Positions 17,155-24,654 of a stretch of 64,000 bases of DNA are shown piece after piece (the first letter of the stretch is position 1; each line of letters opens with the position of its first letter). The notes under the pieces were generated by a model. The model searched no databases and had not been told where the DNA came from. It saw only the letters and a program-made list of their open reading frames with translations. The position numbers and the translations under genes are program-made. Source of the stretch: JAJZAM01 sp027391075 (lineage in GTDB: Bacteria; Actinomycetota; Acidimicrobiia; Acidimicrobiales; Palsa-688); NCBI GenBank assembly GCA_027391075.1, contig DAHYHI010000071.1, forward strand, positions 186,001 through 250,000, in the 5' to 3' direction.

Positions 17155-17568
17155 CTAGGGCACTCGGCCGCTCCGGGTAGAGCTACGGAACGGGGTGAGG
17201 TAGCCGATGCTCGCCACGACGAACGGAACCGCATAGTTGGTGGCCACTCGTACCCAAGTCGATATCGACGGGTGGCCTGAGGCGATAACGGAACCTTCGT
17301 TAACGGCCGACAGAAGCGTGCCCACGACGCTCGACACGACCACACCGGTGCGGAAGGTGTAGCCACGAGCGACCAAGATCAACGCCTCAAGCGGAGAGGA
17401 CCACGCCGGCGGTTGCCGCTTCAGCCCCCCGGCCGCAACGCTCCCGGCAGCGGCCTCCCCGGCTGCAGCATGCGCCGTGATGGAGGGGTCCACCCCGTGC
17501 GAAAGGGGAGCGTCACCCACAAGTGCGGGCGGGTTGGGTGGGTCCGAGTTAGCTGACATTGCGGTCAC
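17155..17568 (-). CDS. NrtS-like small membrane protein
   Basis: 137 aa: about 55 polar Ala/Gly/Pro-rich residues, then two hydrophobic helices with the stretches RTGVVVSSVVGTLLSAVNEG and NYAVPFVVASIGYLT. The pattern (a GT.L...N.G turn after helix one, YxVPFxVxS in helix two) resembles the two-helix NrtS nitrate/nitrite transporter family of cyanobacteria and other bacteria. The match is from memory of the family pattern and needs a profile search. GTG start overlaps the stop of the anti-sigma-like gene by 4 nt, so it is translated with it. The long soluble N-terminus is unusual. Confidence 0.6.
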   Translation of the reverse strand: MTAMSANSDPPNPPALVGDAPLSHGVDPSITAHAAAGEAAAGSVAAGGLKRQPPAWSSPLEALILVARGYTFRTGVVVSSVVGTLLSAVNEGSVIASGHPSISTWVRVATNYAVPFVVASIGYLTPFRSSTRSGRVP

Positions 17569-17825
17569 TGCCCCCCCTTGAGAGTCGAACCGTACCGCTT
17601 AGTACGGGCCAGGAGCAGCTCGGAAGGACGGCTCGTACCGGCACGTCCGAGTGCCGCCTTGATCAACACCAGCCACTCGGCGTCCTGGCTGCACGCCCAG
17701 CACGCTGCGAGATGCCGTCGGACCGCAACGGCGAGAGTCGGTTCGGCCTCGCCGTCGAGATAGGCTTCGACCCCTCTACGTAGGGCTCGGTGCTCTGGCG
17801 TGTTCACCAACATCCCTAAATCCAC
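17565..17825 (-). CDS. Zinc-finger anti-sigma-like (ZAS) protein
   Basis: 86 aa with the H-x3-C-x2-C zinc motif RHLAACWAC (His38, Cys42, Cys45) of ZAS-domain anti-sigma factors, which bind and inhibit ECF sigma factors and often release them on thiol oxidation. It is divergent from an ECF sigma gene that has its own ZAS partner downstream, so this may be a second regulator of the same sigma. GTG 17825 is the longest start; ATG 17813 is more likely if the promoter on the shared palindrome is used. No membrane segment. Confidence 0.75.
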   Translation of the reverse strand: MDLGMLVNTPEHRALRRGVEAYLDGEAEPTLAVAVRRHLAACWACSQDAEWLVLIKAALGRAGTSRPSELLLARTKRYGSTLKGGQ

Positions 17826-17872
17826 TCCCCCCGGCGGGCATTCCCTGGAATGCCGAAGCCGCTAAGGGGGTT
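17819..17872. promoter_or_regulatory. Divergent ECF-type promoters on one palindrome
   Basis: The 18-bp dyad GGCATTCC-CT-GGAATGCC (17837-17854) places GGAAT in both directions. On the plus strand GGAAT (17847-17851), exactly 18 nt and GTT (17870-17872) match the published SigR-type consensus, ending 8 nt before the ECF sigma GTG. On the minus strand GGAAT (17844-17840), 18 nt and ATT (17821-17819) is a one-base variant leading into the ZAS/NrtS-like pair. This suggests autoregulation by the encoded sigma. Confidence 0.65.
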
Positions 17873-17880
17873 CCACATGC

Positions 17881-18441
17881 GTGTACCAAGCAGGCGAGCG
17901 TCAGCGAGGGGAAGACGCGTTCGCTCGCTACGTACTACCCGAGCTGGAGGTGCTGGCCAGGGTGGCGTTCTCGATCACCCGCAACACAGCGGACGCCGAG
18001 GACTTGGTCCAAGAGACATTACTGTGCGCCTACAGGGCGATCGACCGCTTCGACGGCGCACATCCCCGGGCGTGGCTGTTCACTATCATGCGCAACGCCG
18101 AAGCGAAGCGACACCGCCGGCGACGGCCGCAGCTGCTGCGCGACCCGGCCCAGGCAGGGCGGGTCGAGTCCGCCGACCCCCGTGGAGGCGTCGCGTCCCC
18201 CGAGCAAGTTGTCGTCGGCGCGGAGTTCGACGCTGTGGTGGCTCAGTGCCTGGCCTCGCTTCCGGATCGACACCGCCAAGTAGTCGAGCTTGTCGACATC
18301 GACGGGCTGTCGTACGCCGAGGCGGCAGAAGTCATCGGAGTGCCGGTAGGCACGGTCATGAGCCGGCTGCACCGCGCCCGGACCAGGATTCGCCAGCGCC
18401 TGACTGCTGCTGGCCTCGCACCGAAGAGGAGCATGCGATGA
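17881..18441 (+). CDS. ECF-family RNA polymerase sigma factor
   Basis: 186 aa. Region 2 is clear (FSITRNTADAEDLVQETLLCAYRAIDRF, HPRAWLFTIMRN) and region 4 has the helix-turn-helix DGLSYAEAAEVIGVPVGTVMSRLHRAR. No extra C-terminal domain, so control is likely by the zinc anti-sigma encoded directly after it (ATGA overlap). The GTG at 17881 is preceded by AAGGGGG and by a GGAAT-N18-GTT promoter, which suggests that it transcribes its own operon. The operon continues through a flavoprotein reductase, a CFA-like methyltransferase and a desaturase, pointing to an oxidative or membrane-stress response; in Rhodobacter a sigma/ZAS pair controlling a CFA-type enzyme answers singlet oxygen. Confidence 0.93.
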   Translation: MYQAGERQRGEDAFARYVLPELEVLARVAFSITRNTADAEDLVQETLLCAYRAIDRFDGAHPRAWLFTIMRNAEAKRHRRRRPQLLRDPAQAGRVESADPRGGVASPEQVVVGAEFDAVVAQCLASLPDRHRQVVELVDIDGLSYAEAAEVIGVPVGTVMSRLHRARTRIRQRLTAAGLAPKRSMR

Positions 18442-18710
18442 GAGTGTGGAACGCGACGGCGAGCCGGATGCGCTGCGTGGCGACGATGAGAGTGCTGCAA
18501 ACCTACCTCGACGGTGCACTCGACGAGGTAGCGGCGCAGCGGGTCGCCGACCATCTCGAGGACTGCCGTCGCTGCGGTCTCGAAGCCGACGTCTATGCGG
18601 AGATCAAGACGGCGCTCGGCGAACAGGACCGGACGGTCGACCCTCGAGCGATCGAGCGGTTACGACATTTCGGTGAGCAGCTCGTACGGGGCGACGCGGC
18701 GGGGTCGTGA
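18438..18710 (+). CDS. Zinc-finger anti-sigma factor
   Basis: 90 aa; the ZAS motif DHLEDCRRC supplies His39, Cys43 and Cys46, within the typical VLQTYLDGALDEVAAQRVADHL helix. Start ATG 18438 overlaps the sigma stop (ATGA), so it is translated with the sigma factor and is the expected direct antagonist. It has no membrane span, like the cytosolic RsrA type. Its GTGA overlap with the following flavoprotein extends the coupled chain. Confidence 0.88.
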   Translation: MRVWNATASRMRCVATMRVLQTYLDGALDEVAAQRVADHLEDCRRCGLEADVYAEIKTALGEQDRTVDPRAIERLRHFGEQLVRGDAAGS

Positions 18711-20080
18711 GGACCTACGATGTCGCAGTCGTAGGCGGCGGCGCCGGCGGCTTGGCCGCCGCCCGGGCCGGGGCGCGCCGCGGGCTGCGCACCGTGCTCG
18801 TCTCTGACAGCGCTCTCGGCGGCGACTGCACTTTCACCGGCTGCGTCCCCTCCAAGACGCTGATCGAAGCCGCGGCCGATGGCCGGGAGTTCGGGGAAGC
18901 CGTCACCAAAATGCGCTCCGTTATTAGCCAGATCGCTGCTAGCGAGGACGCAAGCGTGCTGCGAAAGGAGGGTGTCGAGGTCGTGGAGGGCCGAGCCGGC
19001 TTCTCCGGCCCCCGCACCCTGTCAATCGAAGGAAAGTCGATTCGGGCCGAGACAGTGGTCGTCGCCACCGGTTCCCGTCCCGCCGTGCCGCCGATCCAAG
19101 GCCTGGACACAGTCGGATTCCTGACCAACGAAACGGTTTTCGATCTCGAAGAGCTACCCGCGTCGATAGCCATTCTCGGCGGCGGAGCCATCGGCTGCGA
19201 ACTGGCACAAGCCTTCCGGCGCTTCGGGTCGCAGGTACACGTCGTCGAAGGCGAGGCTCGGCTGCTTCCACGAGAGGAACCCGAGGCCAGCGCCGTGCTA
19301 GCTGGCGCATTCGCCGCCGACGGTATCGGCGTGCACCTCGGCGCCGGGGTGACCCGCGTCGGTCCCGCAGAGTCCGGCGCGGGAGTCTGCCTGGAACGCT
19401 CGGACGGGTCGAGCGTTTGCGCCGATACGCTCCTGGTGGCGGTAGGCCGGCGCCCGAACACGGCCGGCCTCGAAGCCGGGGTGGGAGGTGTCGAGCTCGA
19501 CGAGCGGGGTTTCGTGCGAACCGATCGTTTCCTAGCGACCAGCGCCCCCGGGGTGTACGCAGTCGGAGACGTAACCGGCCGCTTGCTGTTCACTCACGCG
19601 GCGGACGAGATGGGCCGCATCGCTGTCCGCAACGGCTCCTCCAAGCTCGGCCGGCTGGGGCGCCGGGCTTTCGTCGCCTCGTCAATCCCTTGGGTGACGT
19701 TCTGCGACCCGGAGGTCGCCAGGGTGGGACTGACCGAGGCGCAGGCCGTCGAGGCCGGGGGTAGGGTCGCCTTCGTTCCCATGTCGCAGGTCGACCGGGC
19801 GATCGCCGCTGGGAGGACCGAAGGTTTCGTGAAGCTGATCGCCGGGCCCCGGCGCCTGCTGGGTGACAGCGGCGGCGGGCGCGTCCTCGGGGCGACGATC
19901 GTCGCACCCCGAGCCGGCGAGATGATCCACGAAGTGGCCCTTGCGATACGCACCGGCATGTTCACGGGCCGCCTCGCCCAGACAGTCCACGCCTACCCGA
20001 CATGGTCGACGAGCTTGCGCCAGGCGGCAGCCAAGTTCTTCGTGGCCTCCGACGGCCACCCGAGCGAGTCCAACTCGTAA
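18707..20080 (+). CDS. FAD pyridine nucleotide-disulfide oxidoreductase (mercuric-reductase-like)
   Basis: 457 aa, class I flavoprotein disulfide reductase layout: FAD motif VVGGGAGGLAAA, redox pair Cys41/Cys46 in GGDCTFTGCVPSKTL, NAD(P)H motif ILGGGAIGCELAQAF, second FAD motif GVYAVGDVTG and a C-terminal dimer domain. The usual C-terminal HxHPT..E catalytic dyad reads HAYPTWST, so the base His and the Glu are replaced; this is seen in non-lipoamide branches and argues against dihydrolipoamide dehydrogenase. No MerA HMA domain or C-terminal Cys pair. Substrate unknown; a small disulfide or quinone-like oxidant is plausible. GTG start overlaps the anti-sigma stop. Confidence 0.88.
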   Translation: MRTYDVAVVGGGAGGLAAARAGARRGLRTVLVSDSALGGDCTFTGCVPSKTLIEAAADGREFGEAVTKMRSVISQIAASEDASVLRKEGVEVVEGRAGFSGPRTLSIEGKSIRAETVVVATGSRPAVPPIQGLDTVGFLTNETVFDLEELPASIAILGGGAIGCELAQAFRRFGSQVHVVEGEARLLPREEPEASAVLAGAFAADGIGVHLGAGVTRVGPAESGAGVCLERSDGSSVCADTLLVAVGRRPNTAGLEAGVGGVELDERGFVRTDRFLATSAPGVYAVGDVTGRLLFTHAADEMGRIAVRNGSSKLGRLGRRAFVASSIPWVTFCDPEVARVGLTEAQAVEAGGRVAFVPMSQVDRAIAAGRTEGFVKLIAGPRRLLGDSGGGRVLGATIVAPRAGEMIHEVALAIRTGMFTGRLAQTVHAYPTWSTSLRQAAAKFFVASDGHPSESNS

Positions 20081-20091
20081 CCCCCGTCGGC

Positions 20092-20103
20092 TACTGTGCG
20101 GGC
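20092..20103 (+). promoter_or_regulatory. Leaderless-type -10 element of the CFA-like gene
   Basis: TACTGT (20092-20097), 6 nt, then GTG 20104. It suggests an internal promoter within the sigma operon and defines the start codon. Confidence 0.5.
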
Positions 20104-21111
20104 GTGAACTACGCGCGGGCCACCTCGCAAGAGCCTCACAACCCTGAGACGCCACAAGGCGAGACGCTTGGAGCGTCGAGAGCGGCCATCGAGCACCATT
20201 ACGACGTCGGCCGGGATTTCTACGGGCTGTGGCTGGACTCTGAAATGGTCTACTCGTGCGCGATGTGGGCCGACGGCTCTCCCCCCGATGGCGACCTCGA
20301 AACCGCGCAGAAGGCCAAGATGGCATGGCACGCCGAGTCGGCGCACGCGCAAGGGGCCGCCCGGGTGCTCGACGTGGGATGCGGGTGGGGAGCCCTCGCC
20401 CGTCACCTGGTAGCCGAGCACGGGGTCGAGCACGTGACGGGCCTCACTTTGAGCGCTGACCAGGCGGCCTACGTCGCATCTGGGTTGGGTTCCGCCGGTC
20501 CCGGCCCGCGACAGGGCCGGATCGAGGTGCGCCTCGAGGACTGGCGTGACCACCGCCCGGCCGCGCCCTACGACGCGATCGTGTCGGTGGGAGCATTCGA
20601 GCATTTCGCCCGCCATGGCCTAGAGCGAGCCGAGCGTCGGGCGGTTTACCGGAGTTTCTTCGATGCGGCTGGCGGCTGGATCAGACCGGGGGGTTGGATG
20701 TCGCTTCAGACGATCGCATACGACGACGCCGACCCCGACAAGGTCCGTAACTTCGACTTCCTCACCGAGGAGATATTCCCAGAGTCTGGGCTTCCAACCC
20801 TCGCCGACGTGGTGGTCGCAGCGGAGCCGAGCTGGAGGATCGTCAAGCTGCGATCGGACCCCGACCACTACGCCGCCACGTTGCGGATCTGGCAGGACCG
20901 CCTCGAAGCCAACCGCGGACCCGCCACCGACCTCGTCGGCAGGTCGACCTACCGCCGCTACGCCCGGTACTTGAGATTGTGCCGGGCACTTTTCGATCAG
21001 AGAGCCTGCACTTTGTACCGCATAAGCCTGCAACGGCGCAACGCTGCGACGCTTTCGGAGCAACAGCCCACGCCGGAGGGGGCCGCGAGCGGCGGGGACC
21101 GCCGACCATGA
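20104..21111 (+). CDS. Cyclopropane-fatty-acid-synthase family methyltransferase
   Basis: 335 aa. The family opening HYDVGRDFYGLWLDSEMVYSCAMW, the SAM-binding VLDVGCGWGALARHL, the internal VSVGAFEHFA and the RPGGWMSLQTI segment are all present. These enzymes add a SAM methyl carbon across a cis double bond of membrane acyl chains to give cyclopropane or, in relatives, methyl-branched products. The next gene, overlapping by 4 nt, is an acyl-ACP desaturase that would make the double bond. I use GTG 20104 rather than earlier in-frame codons because those overlap the reductase and TACTGT-N6 precedes this GTG. Confidence 0.92.
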   Translation: MNYARATSQEPHNPETPQGETLGASRAAIEHHYDVGRDFYGLWLDSEMVYSCAMWADGSPPDGDLETAQKAKMAWHAESAHAQGAARVLDVGCGWGALARHLVAEHGVEHVTGLTLSADQAAYVASGLGSAGPGPRQGRIEVRLEDWRDHRPAAPYDAIVSVGAFEHFARHGLERAERRAVYRSFFDAAGGWIRPGGWMSLQTIAYDDADPDKVRNFDFLTEEIFPESGLPTLADVVVAAEPSWRIVKLRSDPDHYAATLRIWQDRLEANRGPATDLVGRSTYRRYARYLRLCRALFDQRACTLYRISLQRRNAATLSEQQPTPEGAASGGDRRP

Positions 21112-22070
21112 CCACCCCTGTTCCTGCCGGCCCCTTGTCGGGAGTGGGCCTGAGCCCCATAACCCGTGAGGTGCTCGACAGCGCTGCGCGCGGCCTTCTC
21201 GAAGCCCACCTGGCTCGCAGCCGCGAGTGGTTCCCCCATCAGCTTGTCCCCTGGGAGCAGGGAAGGAGCTTCGGTCCCGACGACCCAGGAGAGACACCCC
21301 AGGTCGATCTGGCGCCCGGTGTAGCCAGCGCCTTGTGGGTGAACGTGCTGACCGAGGACAACCTCCCCCACTACTTCCAGGCGATCACTGCCACCTTCGG
21401 CGTGGACTCGGCGCTAGGAGAGTGGAACCGACGCTGGACCGCCGAGGAGCAGCGCCACTCGACCGTCATGAGAGACTGGATGTGTGTTACCCGCTGCGTC
21501 GACTTAGTATGCCTCGAACGGGCCAGGATGCGCCAGGTTTCGTTAGGTTTCGCCTCGGAGCTGCGCTCGGTGAGCCTCATAGACGGCGTCGTATACCTGG
21601 CGTTACAAGAGCTCGCCACGAGAGTTTCTCATCGCAACACCGGCCGTCTGCTCACGGACCCGGCTGGAGCTGCGATCATGAACCGGGTCGCTAGCGACGA
21701 GAACCTCCACTACCTGTTCTACCGGGATCTCGTGTCGGCTGTGATGTCGGTCAACCCCTCAGAGGTGCTCCAAGCCATAGACCGCCAGGTTTGCACGTTC
21801 GAGATGCCCGGGAACGGCATAGAAGGCTTCGCCGGTCACGCGGCGTCGATAGCCGCCGCGGGCATCTACGACTTCGCCGTGCACTACGAGCAGATCCTGG
21901 TGCCTCTAGTGCTGCGAGGCTGGGCGATCGAATCTCTAGGAAACCTCGACCAGACGGGTGAAGCAGCGCGAGCTCATGTCTTGGCGCGCATCGCAAGGAC
22001 CGGTCGGGTCGCCGAGCGTCTACGGGAACAGAAGGACCAGTCACCTCGCTGCTCACCCCCGATGAACTAA
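21108..22070 (+). CDS. Acyl-ACP desaturase (ferritin-like di-iron)
   Basis: Soluble stearoyl-ACP-type desaturase, 321 aa from ATG 21108. Di-iron ligands are visible in NVLTEDNLPHY, WTAEEQRHSTVM (EExxH) and ASDENLHYLFY (DExxH). It introduces a cis double bond into saturated acyl chains on ACP, using ferredoxin electrons and oxygen. The ATGA overlap with the CFA-like gene and the substrate logic (double bond, then methyl transfer) suggest that the pair remodels membrane acyl chains under control of the upstream ECF sigma. Last gene of the operon; the following 82-nt gap shows no clear terminator. Confidence 0.9.
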   Translation: MTTPVPAGPLSGVGLSPITREVLDSAARGLLEAHLARSREWFPHQLVPWEQGRSFGPDDPGETPQVDLAPGVASALWVNVLTEDNLPHYFQAITATFGVDSALGEWNRRWTAEEQRHSTVMRDWMCVTRCVDLVCLERARMRQVSLGFASELRSVSLIDGVVYLALQELATRVSHRNTGRLLTDPAGAAIMNRVASDENLHYLFYRDLVSAVMSVNPSEVLQAIDRQVCTFEMPGNGIEGFAGHAASIAAAGIYDFAVHYEQILVPLVLRGWAIESLGNLDQTGEAARAHVLARIARTGRVAERLREQKDQSPRCSPPMN

Positions 22071-22152
22071 CGGGCTGGTCCAGCAGCTGGGATTGTCGGC
22101 GGTGGTCGGCGTGCGCTCGTCGCGGCACTCGGAGTTGAGGTCGCCGGGGACG

Positions 22153-22629
22153 TCAAAAGTCACCGAGATCGCGCAGCAGTTCCCTGTCCGCGCTCAGCTC
22201 GCCGACTGGTATGCCGTGGCGGTAGCCGGCGGCGGCTTCGGCAGGGCTCACGTCTGCGTGGACTGCAGCTTCGATGTACTCGCCTAGGTGCGGCATGCCG
22301 CATATCGTGAGGACTGCTGCGGCGAACCAACTGGCCCGATCGGGGTACTCACGGCCCAGGATGAACCAACTTCGACGCGTGACGTGTACCACGGCTGGTC
22401 CGTCGAGGCGGTGCAGCTTCCCGTCGAGACGATAGAAGGTCCTCCCGTCGGCAGATATTTCCACCTCGTCGTAGCCGCCGGGTATTAGCGGCTGTCGCCA
22501 CCGGATCACGGTGACGGAGCCGGAGATGGAAAAGTCGTAGTCGGCAGGGATCGCCCCGTCGGCTCGCGCGGAGGCGAGCGCCCAGCGTGCGGAAGGGGTG
22601 GGGGGTATCGGCTCGAAGCCGTTGTTCAC
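22153..22629 (-). CDS. Hypothetical protein with a GKLHRLDGPA-type motif
   Basis: 158 aa, function not recognised. The central part (RTFYRLDGKLHRLDGPAVVH, then SWFILGREYPDRASW) resembles a short repeat, G-x-x-H-R-x-D-G-P-A, found in several copies in some phage and viral proteins; only one copy is seen here. Predicted soluble, no signal peptide. GTG start; no obvious ribosome site or -10. Stands alone between convergent desaturase and co-directional Rieske genes. Confidence 0.65.
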   Translation of the reverse strand: MNNGFEPIPPTPSARWALASARADGAIPADYDFSISGSVTVIRWRQPLIPGGYDEVEISADGRTFYRLDGKLHRLDGPAVVHVTRRSWFILGREYPDRASWFAAAVLTICGMPHLGEYIEAAVHADVSPAEAAAGYRHGIPVGELSADRELLRDLGDF

Positions 22630-22681
22630 GAGAAGCCGCCCTTCGCCGGTTCGATTTGGCCGTACACGAGTGCTGTCGATC

Positions 22682-23821
22682 CTAGAGGGGTTTCAAGTCT
22701 GGTCGGCCAGAAGCAACCGATGCGGCCGTGATCATCTCGGCGAGGACCCTGCGCAACTCCACCGTCGTGCGATCGGCTCGGGTGTGTATCTCGCCTAAAC
22801 CCAGGTCCGGCGCCTGACTTCCATCCCCAGAGGTGTCAGCACGGACAGCGCCAATAAGCGGCAAGGGCAAGCTACGCATCGCTTCTTGGACCCTCAGGTC
22901 CTCGCTTAGAACCTGCACTTCGAAGTCGACCGCCTCTTGCATTCGGGCGGGGTCCCCTCCAAGGTCGTTGCGCCACAAGACGGAGAAGATGTCGCAGTGC
23001 TCCTCGTCCAGCGGGCTGACGAAGAAGCCGATCGTGTTCGTCCCTCCCGCTTCGACGTAGTCGATTCGCAACGTCAGGTGAAAGGGAGCCACATAGCGGT
23101 ACGTCAGGCGCCGGGTCTGGATCAAAGGCCGCTCGCCGCTAGCAACACCGGGATCCTCGCGGTTAGCGAACGCGTGCTCGTAACCAGCGGTAAAGCACAG
23201 CTGGCCAGGTTCGCGTATTACGTCGAAGCGCCCCACGAGGCGTTCCTCGCCGGCACCGAAAGTGCCGGCGTGCACGAAAGGAAAATGCGCCGTGTCCAAG
23301 AAGTTGTCGGCGAGAAGGCCAGCCCCGGCCCGGGCGCGTACCACTGGCAACTCGCCCCGCGCAAAGGTCGGGTCATCGTCTTCGGGGACCTCGGGCAGTT
23401 CTACACCTGGGAGCGGATCGTCGAGGCAGACGAAGATCATCCCGAGCCGCTCTTGGACCCCGCCGAGGGTTTCCAGACGCGCCCGGGACGGTATCGGCGT
23501 CTCAGGCCCGAGGGCGGGGATCTCGATGCAGTTGCCCGCCGGCGAGTACAGCCATCCGTGGTAGGCGCATCGCAGCCCGCCCCCTTCGGAACTCGCGAGG
23601 GTAAGTGGCGCTCCCCGGTGCGGGCAACGATCGTAGAAGGCCCTTACCTTCCCTTCCGAGCGGAACAGAACGAGGTGCTCTCCCAAGAGCACCGCACCCC
23701 TGGGCGCCTCGGAGATCTCAGACGAACGCGCCACCGGATGCCAGCACCGCCGCAGGACCTCATGGGTGTTTCCGAGAGACGAAGATGGCGCATTCACGCC
23801 GGGAGAGCTCATGGCTTCCAT
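22682..23821 (-). CDS. Rieske non-heme iron oxygenase
   Basis: 379 aa. The Rieske 2Fe-2S ligands are Cys66-x-His68 (CPH) and Cys85-x2-His88 (CAYH); the mononuclear iron site follows in DNFLDTAHFPFVHAGTFG with two His. This is the alpha-subunit layout of vanillate O-demethylase and 3-ketosteroid 9-hydroxylase relatives, which hydroxylate or demethylate aromatics or steroids with a separate reductase. No reductase gene is adjacent. Divergent from the VOC gene across 110 nt. The substrate is not predictable from sequence alone. Confidence 0.9.
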   Translation of the reverse strand: MEAMSSPGVNAPSSSLGNTHEVLRRCWHPVARSSEISEAPRGAVLLGEHLVLFRSEGKVRAFYDRCPHRGAPLTLASSEGGGLRCAYHGWLYSPAGNCIEIPALGPETPIPSRARLETLGGVQERLGMIFVCLDDPLPGVELPEVPEDDDPTFARGELPVVRARAGAGLLADNFLDTAHFPFVHAGTFGAGEERLVGRFDVIREPGQLCFTAGYEHAFANREDPGVASGERPLIQTRRLTYRYVAPFHLTLRIDYVEAGGTNTIGFFVSPLDEEHCDIFSVLWRNDLGGDPARMQEAVDFEVQVLSEDLRVQEAMRSLPLPLIGAVRADTSGDGSQAPDLGLGEIHTRADRTTVELRRVLAEMITAASVASGRPDLKPL

Positions 23822-23931
23822 GATCGGTTAGCGTCTCGAGTGGTGGCAACCTCGCTGCGATGTTCGTGTAGAAACTGCCCTCATCCGTCCCCCCCGACTC
23901 CCGTGGGCTGGATGCTCTGGAGGTCACAGCG

Positions 23932-24630
23932 TTGACGTGGATGAGGTTGCGCCAGGTGGCGATCATAGTGTCCGACCTCGATTCGACCGTCGAAGCACTC
24001 GGCGACACCCTGGGACTAAAAGTCGCCTTTCGCGATCCGTCTGTCGGAGCGTTCGGGCTGCGAAACGCCGTACTGCCGGTCGGCTCGCAGTTCGTGGAGA
24101 TCCTCTCGCCTATCAGGGAAGGCACCGCAGCTGGACGACAACTTGACCGGGCCGGCGGTGACACCGGCTACATGGTGATCATGCATACAGACGATCACAC
24201 GACCGTTCGCAACCGTGTGCGGGACATGGGCATCCGTGTCGCGTTCGAAGCAGACCACGACGGCTTGCAGATCATGCAGCTTCACCCTTCCGACACGGCC
24301 GGGTCGTTCTTGGAGATCGACTTCCAACCTGGAGGTGACGACCCTGATGGACCTTGGGCACCGGCTGGCCCGGACTGGCAGTCGAAAGTGGATCGTTCCA
24401 AGGTTGACGCCATCTCCGCTCTGAAAGTCTCCAGCATCGATCCCGGTGCGACTTGCAGACGCTGGGCGGAGATCCTCGGTGTGCCCTGGGACGATTTGAG
24501 CGTAAAAGTCGAAAATGCGACTGTCCACTTTGAGCACGGCGAACGCGAGGGACTGGTCGAGGTTCTCCTGCATCGATCCGGGCGTGTGCGACCGACGGCG
24601 CTCACCTTTGGCAGCGTGACATTCGCCTGA
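23932..24630 (+). CDS. VOC superfamily (glyoxalase/dioxygenase-like) protein
   Basis: 232 aa with two tandem beta-alpha-beta-beta-beta modules: the first starts LRQVAIIVSDLDSTVEALGDTLGL and the second ALKVSSIDPGATCRRWAEILGV. Members bind a metal and act as glyoxalases, extradiol dioxygenases or epimerases; metal ligands are not obvious here, so it may be degenerate. TTG 23932 is preceded by GGAGGT at a good distance; ATG 23941 is an alternative. Divergent from the Rieske gene, which could indicate a joint catabolic role; that is inference. Confidence 0.78.
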   Translation: MTWMRLRQVAIIVSDLDSTVEALGDTLGLKVAFRDPSVGAFGLRNAVLPVGSQFVEILSPIREGTAAGRQLDRAGGDTGYMVIMHTDDHTTVRNRVRDMGIRVAFEADHDGLQIMQLHPSDTAGSFLEIDFQPGGDDPDGPWAPAGPDWQSKVDRSKVDAISALKVSSIDPGATCRRWAEILGVPWDDLSVKVENATVHFEHGEREGLVEVLLHRSGRVRPTALTFGSVTFA

Positions 24631-24654
24631 CCACCTTGGCCTGTGCTTCGACTT

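Noticed and set aside
17850..18710. 286-codon open frame spanning the ECF sigma gene and the anti-sigma gene
   Set aside because: The first two thirds lie out of frame with the sigma gene and are Arg-rich nonsense; only the last 90 codons from ATG 18438 are a real protein.
18707..22070. Idea that this is a BfaAB-type 10-methyl fatty-acid pathway
   Set aside because: The known pathway uses a FAD_binding_4-type oxidoreductase next to the methyltransferase; the flavoprotein here is a disulfide reductase, so the match is not supported.
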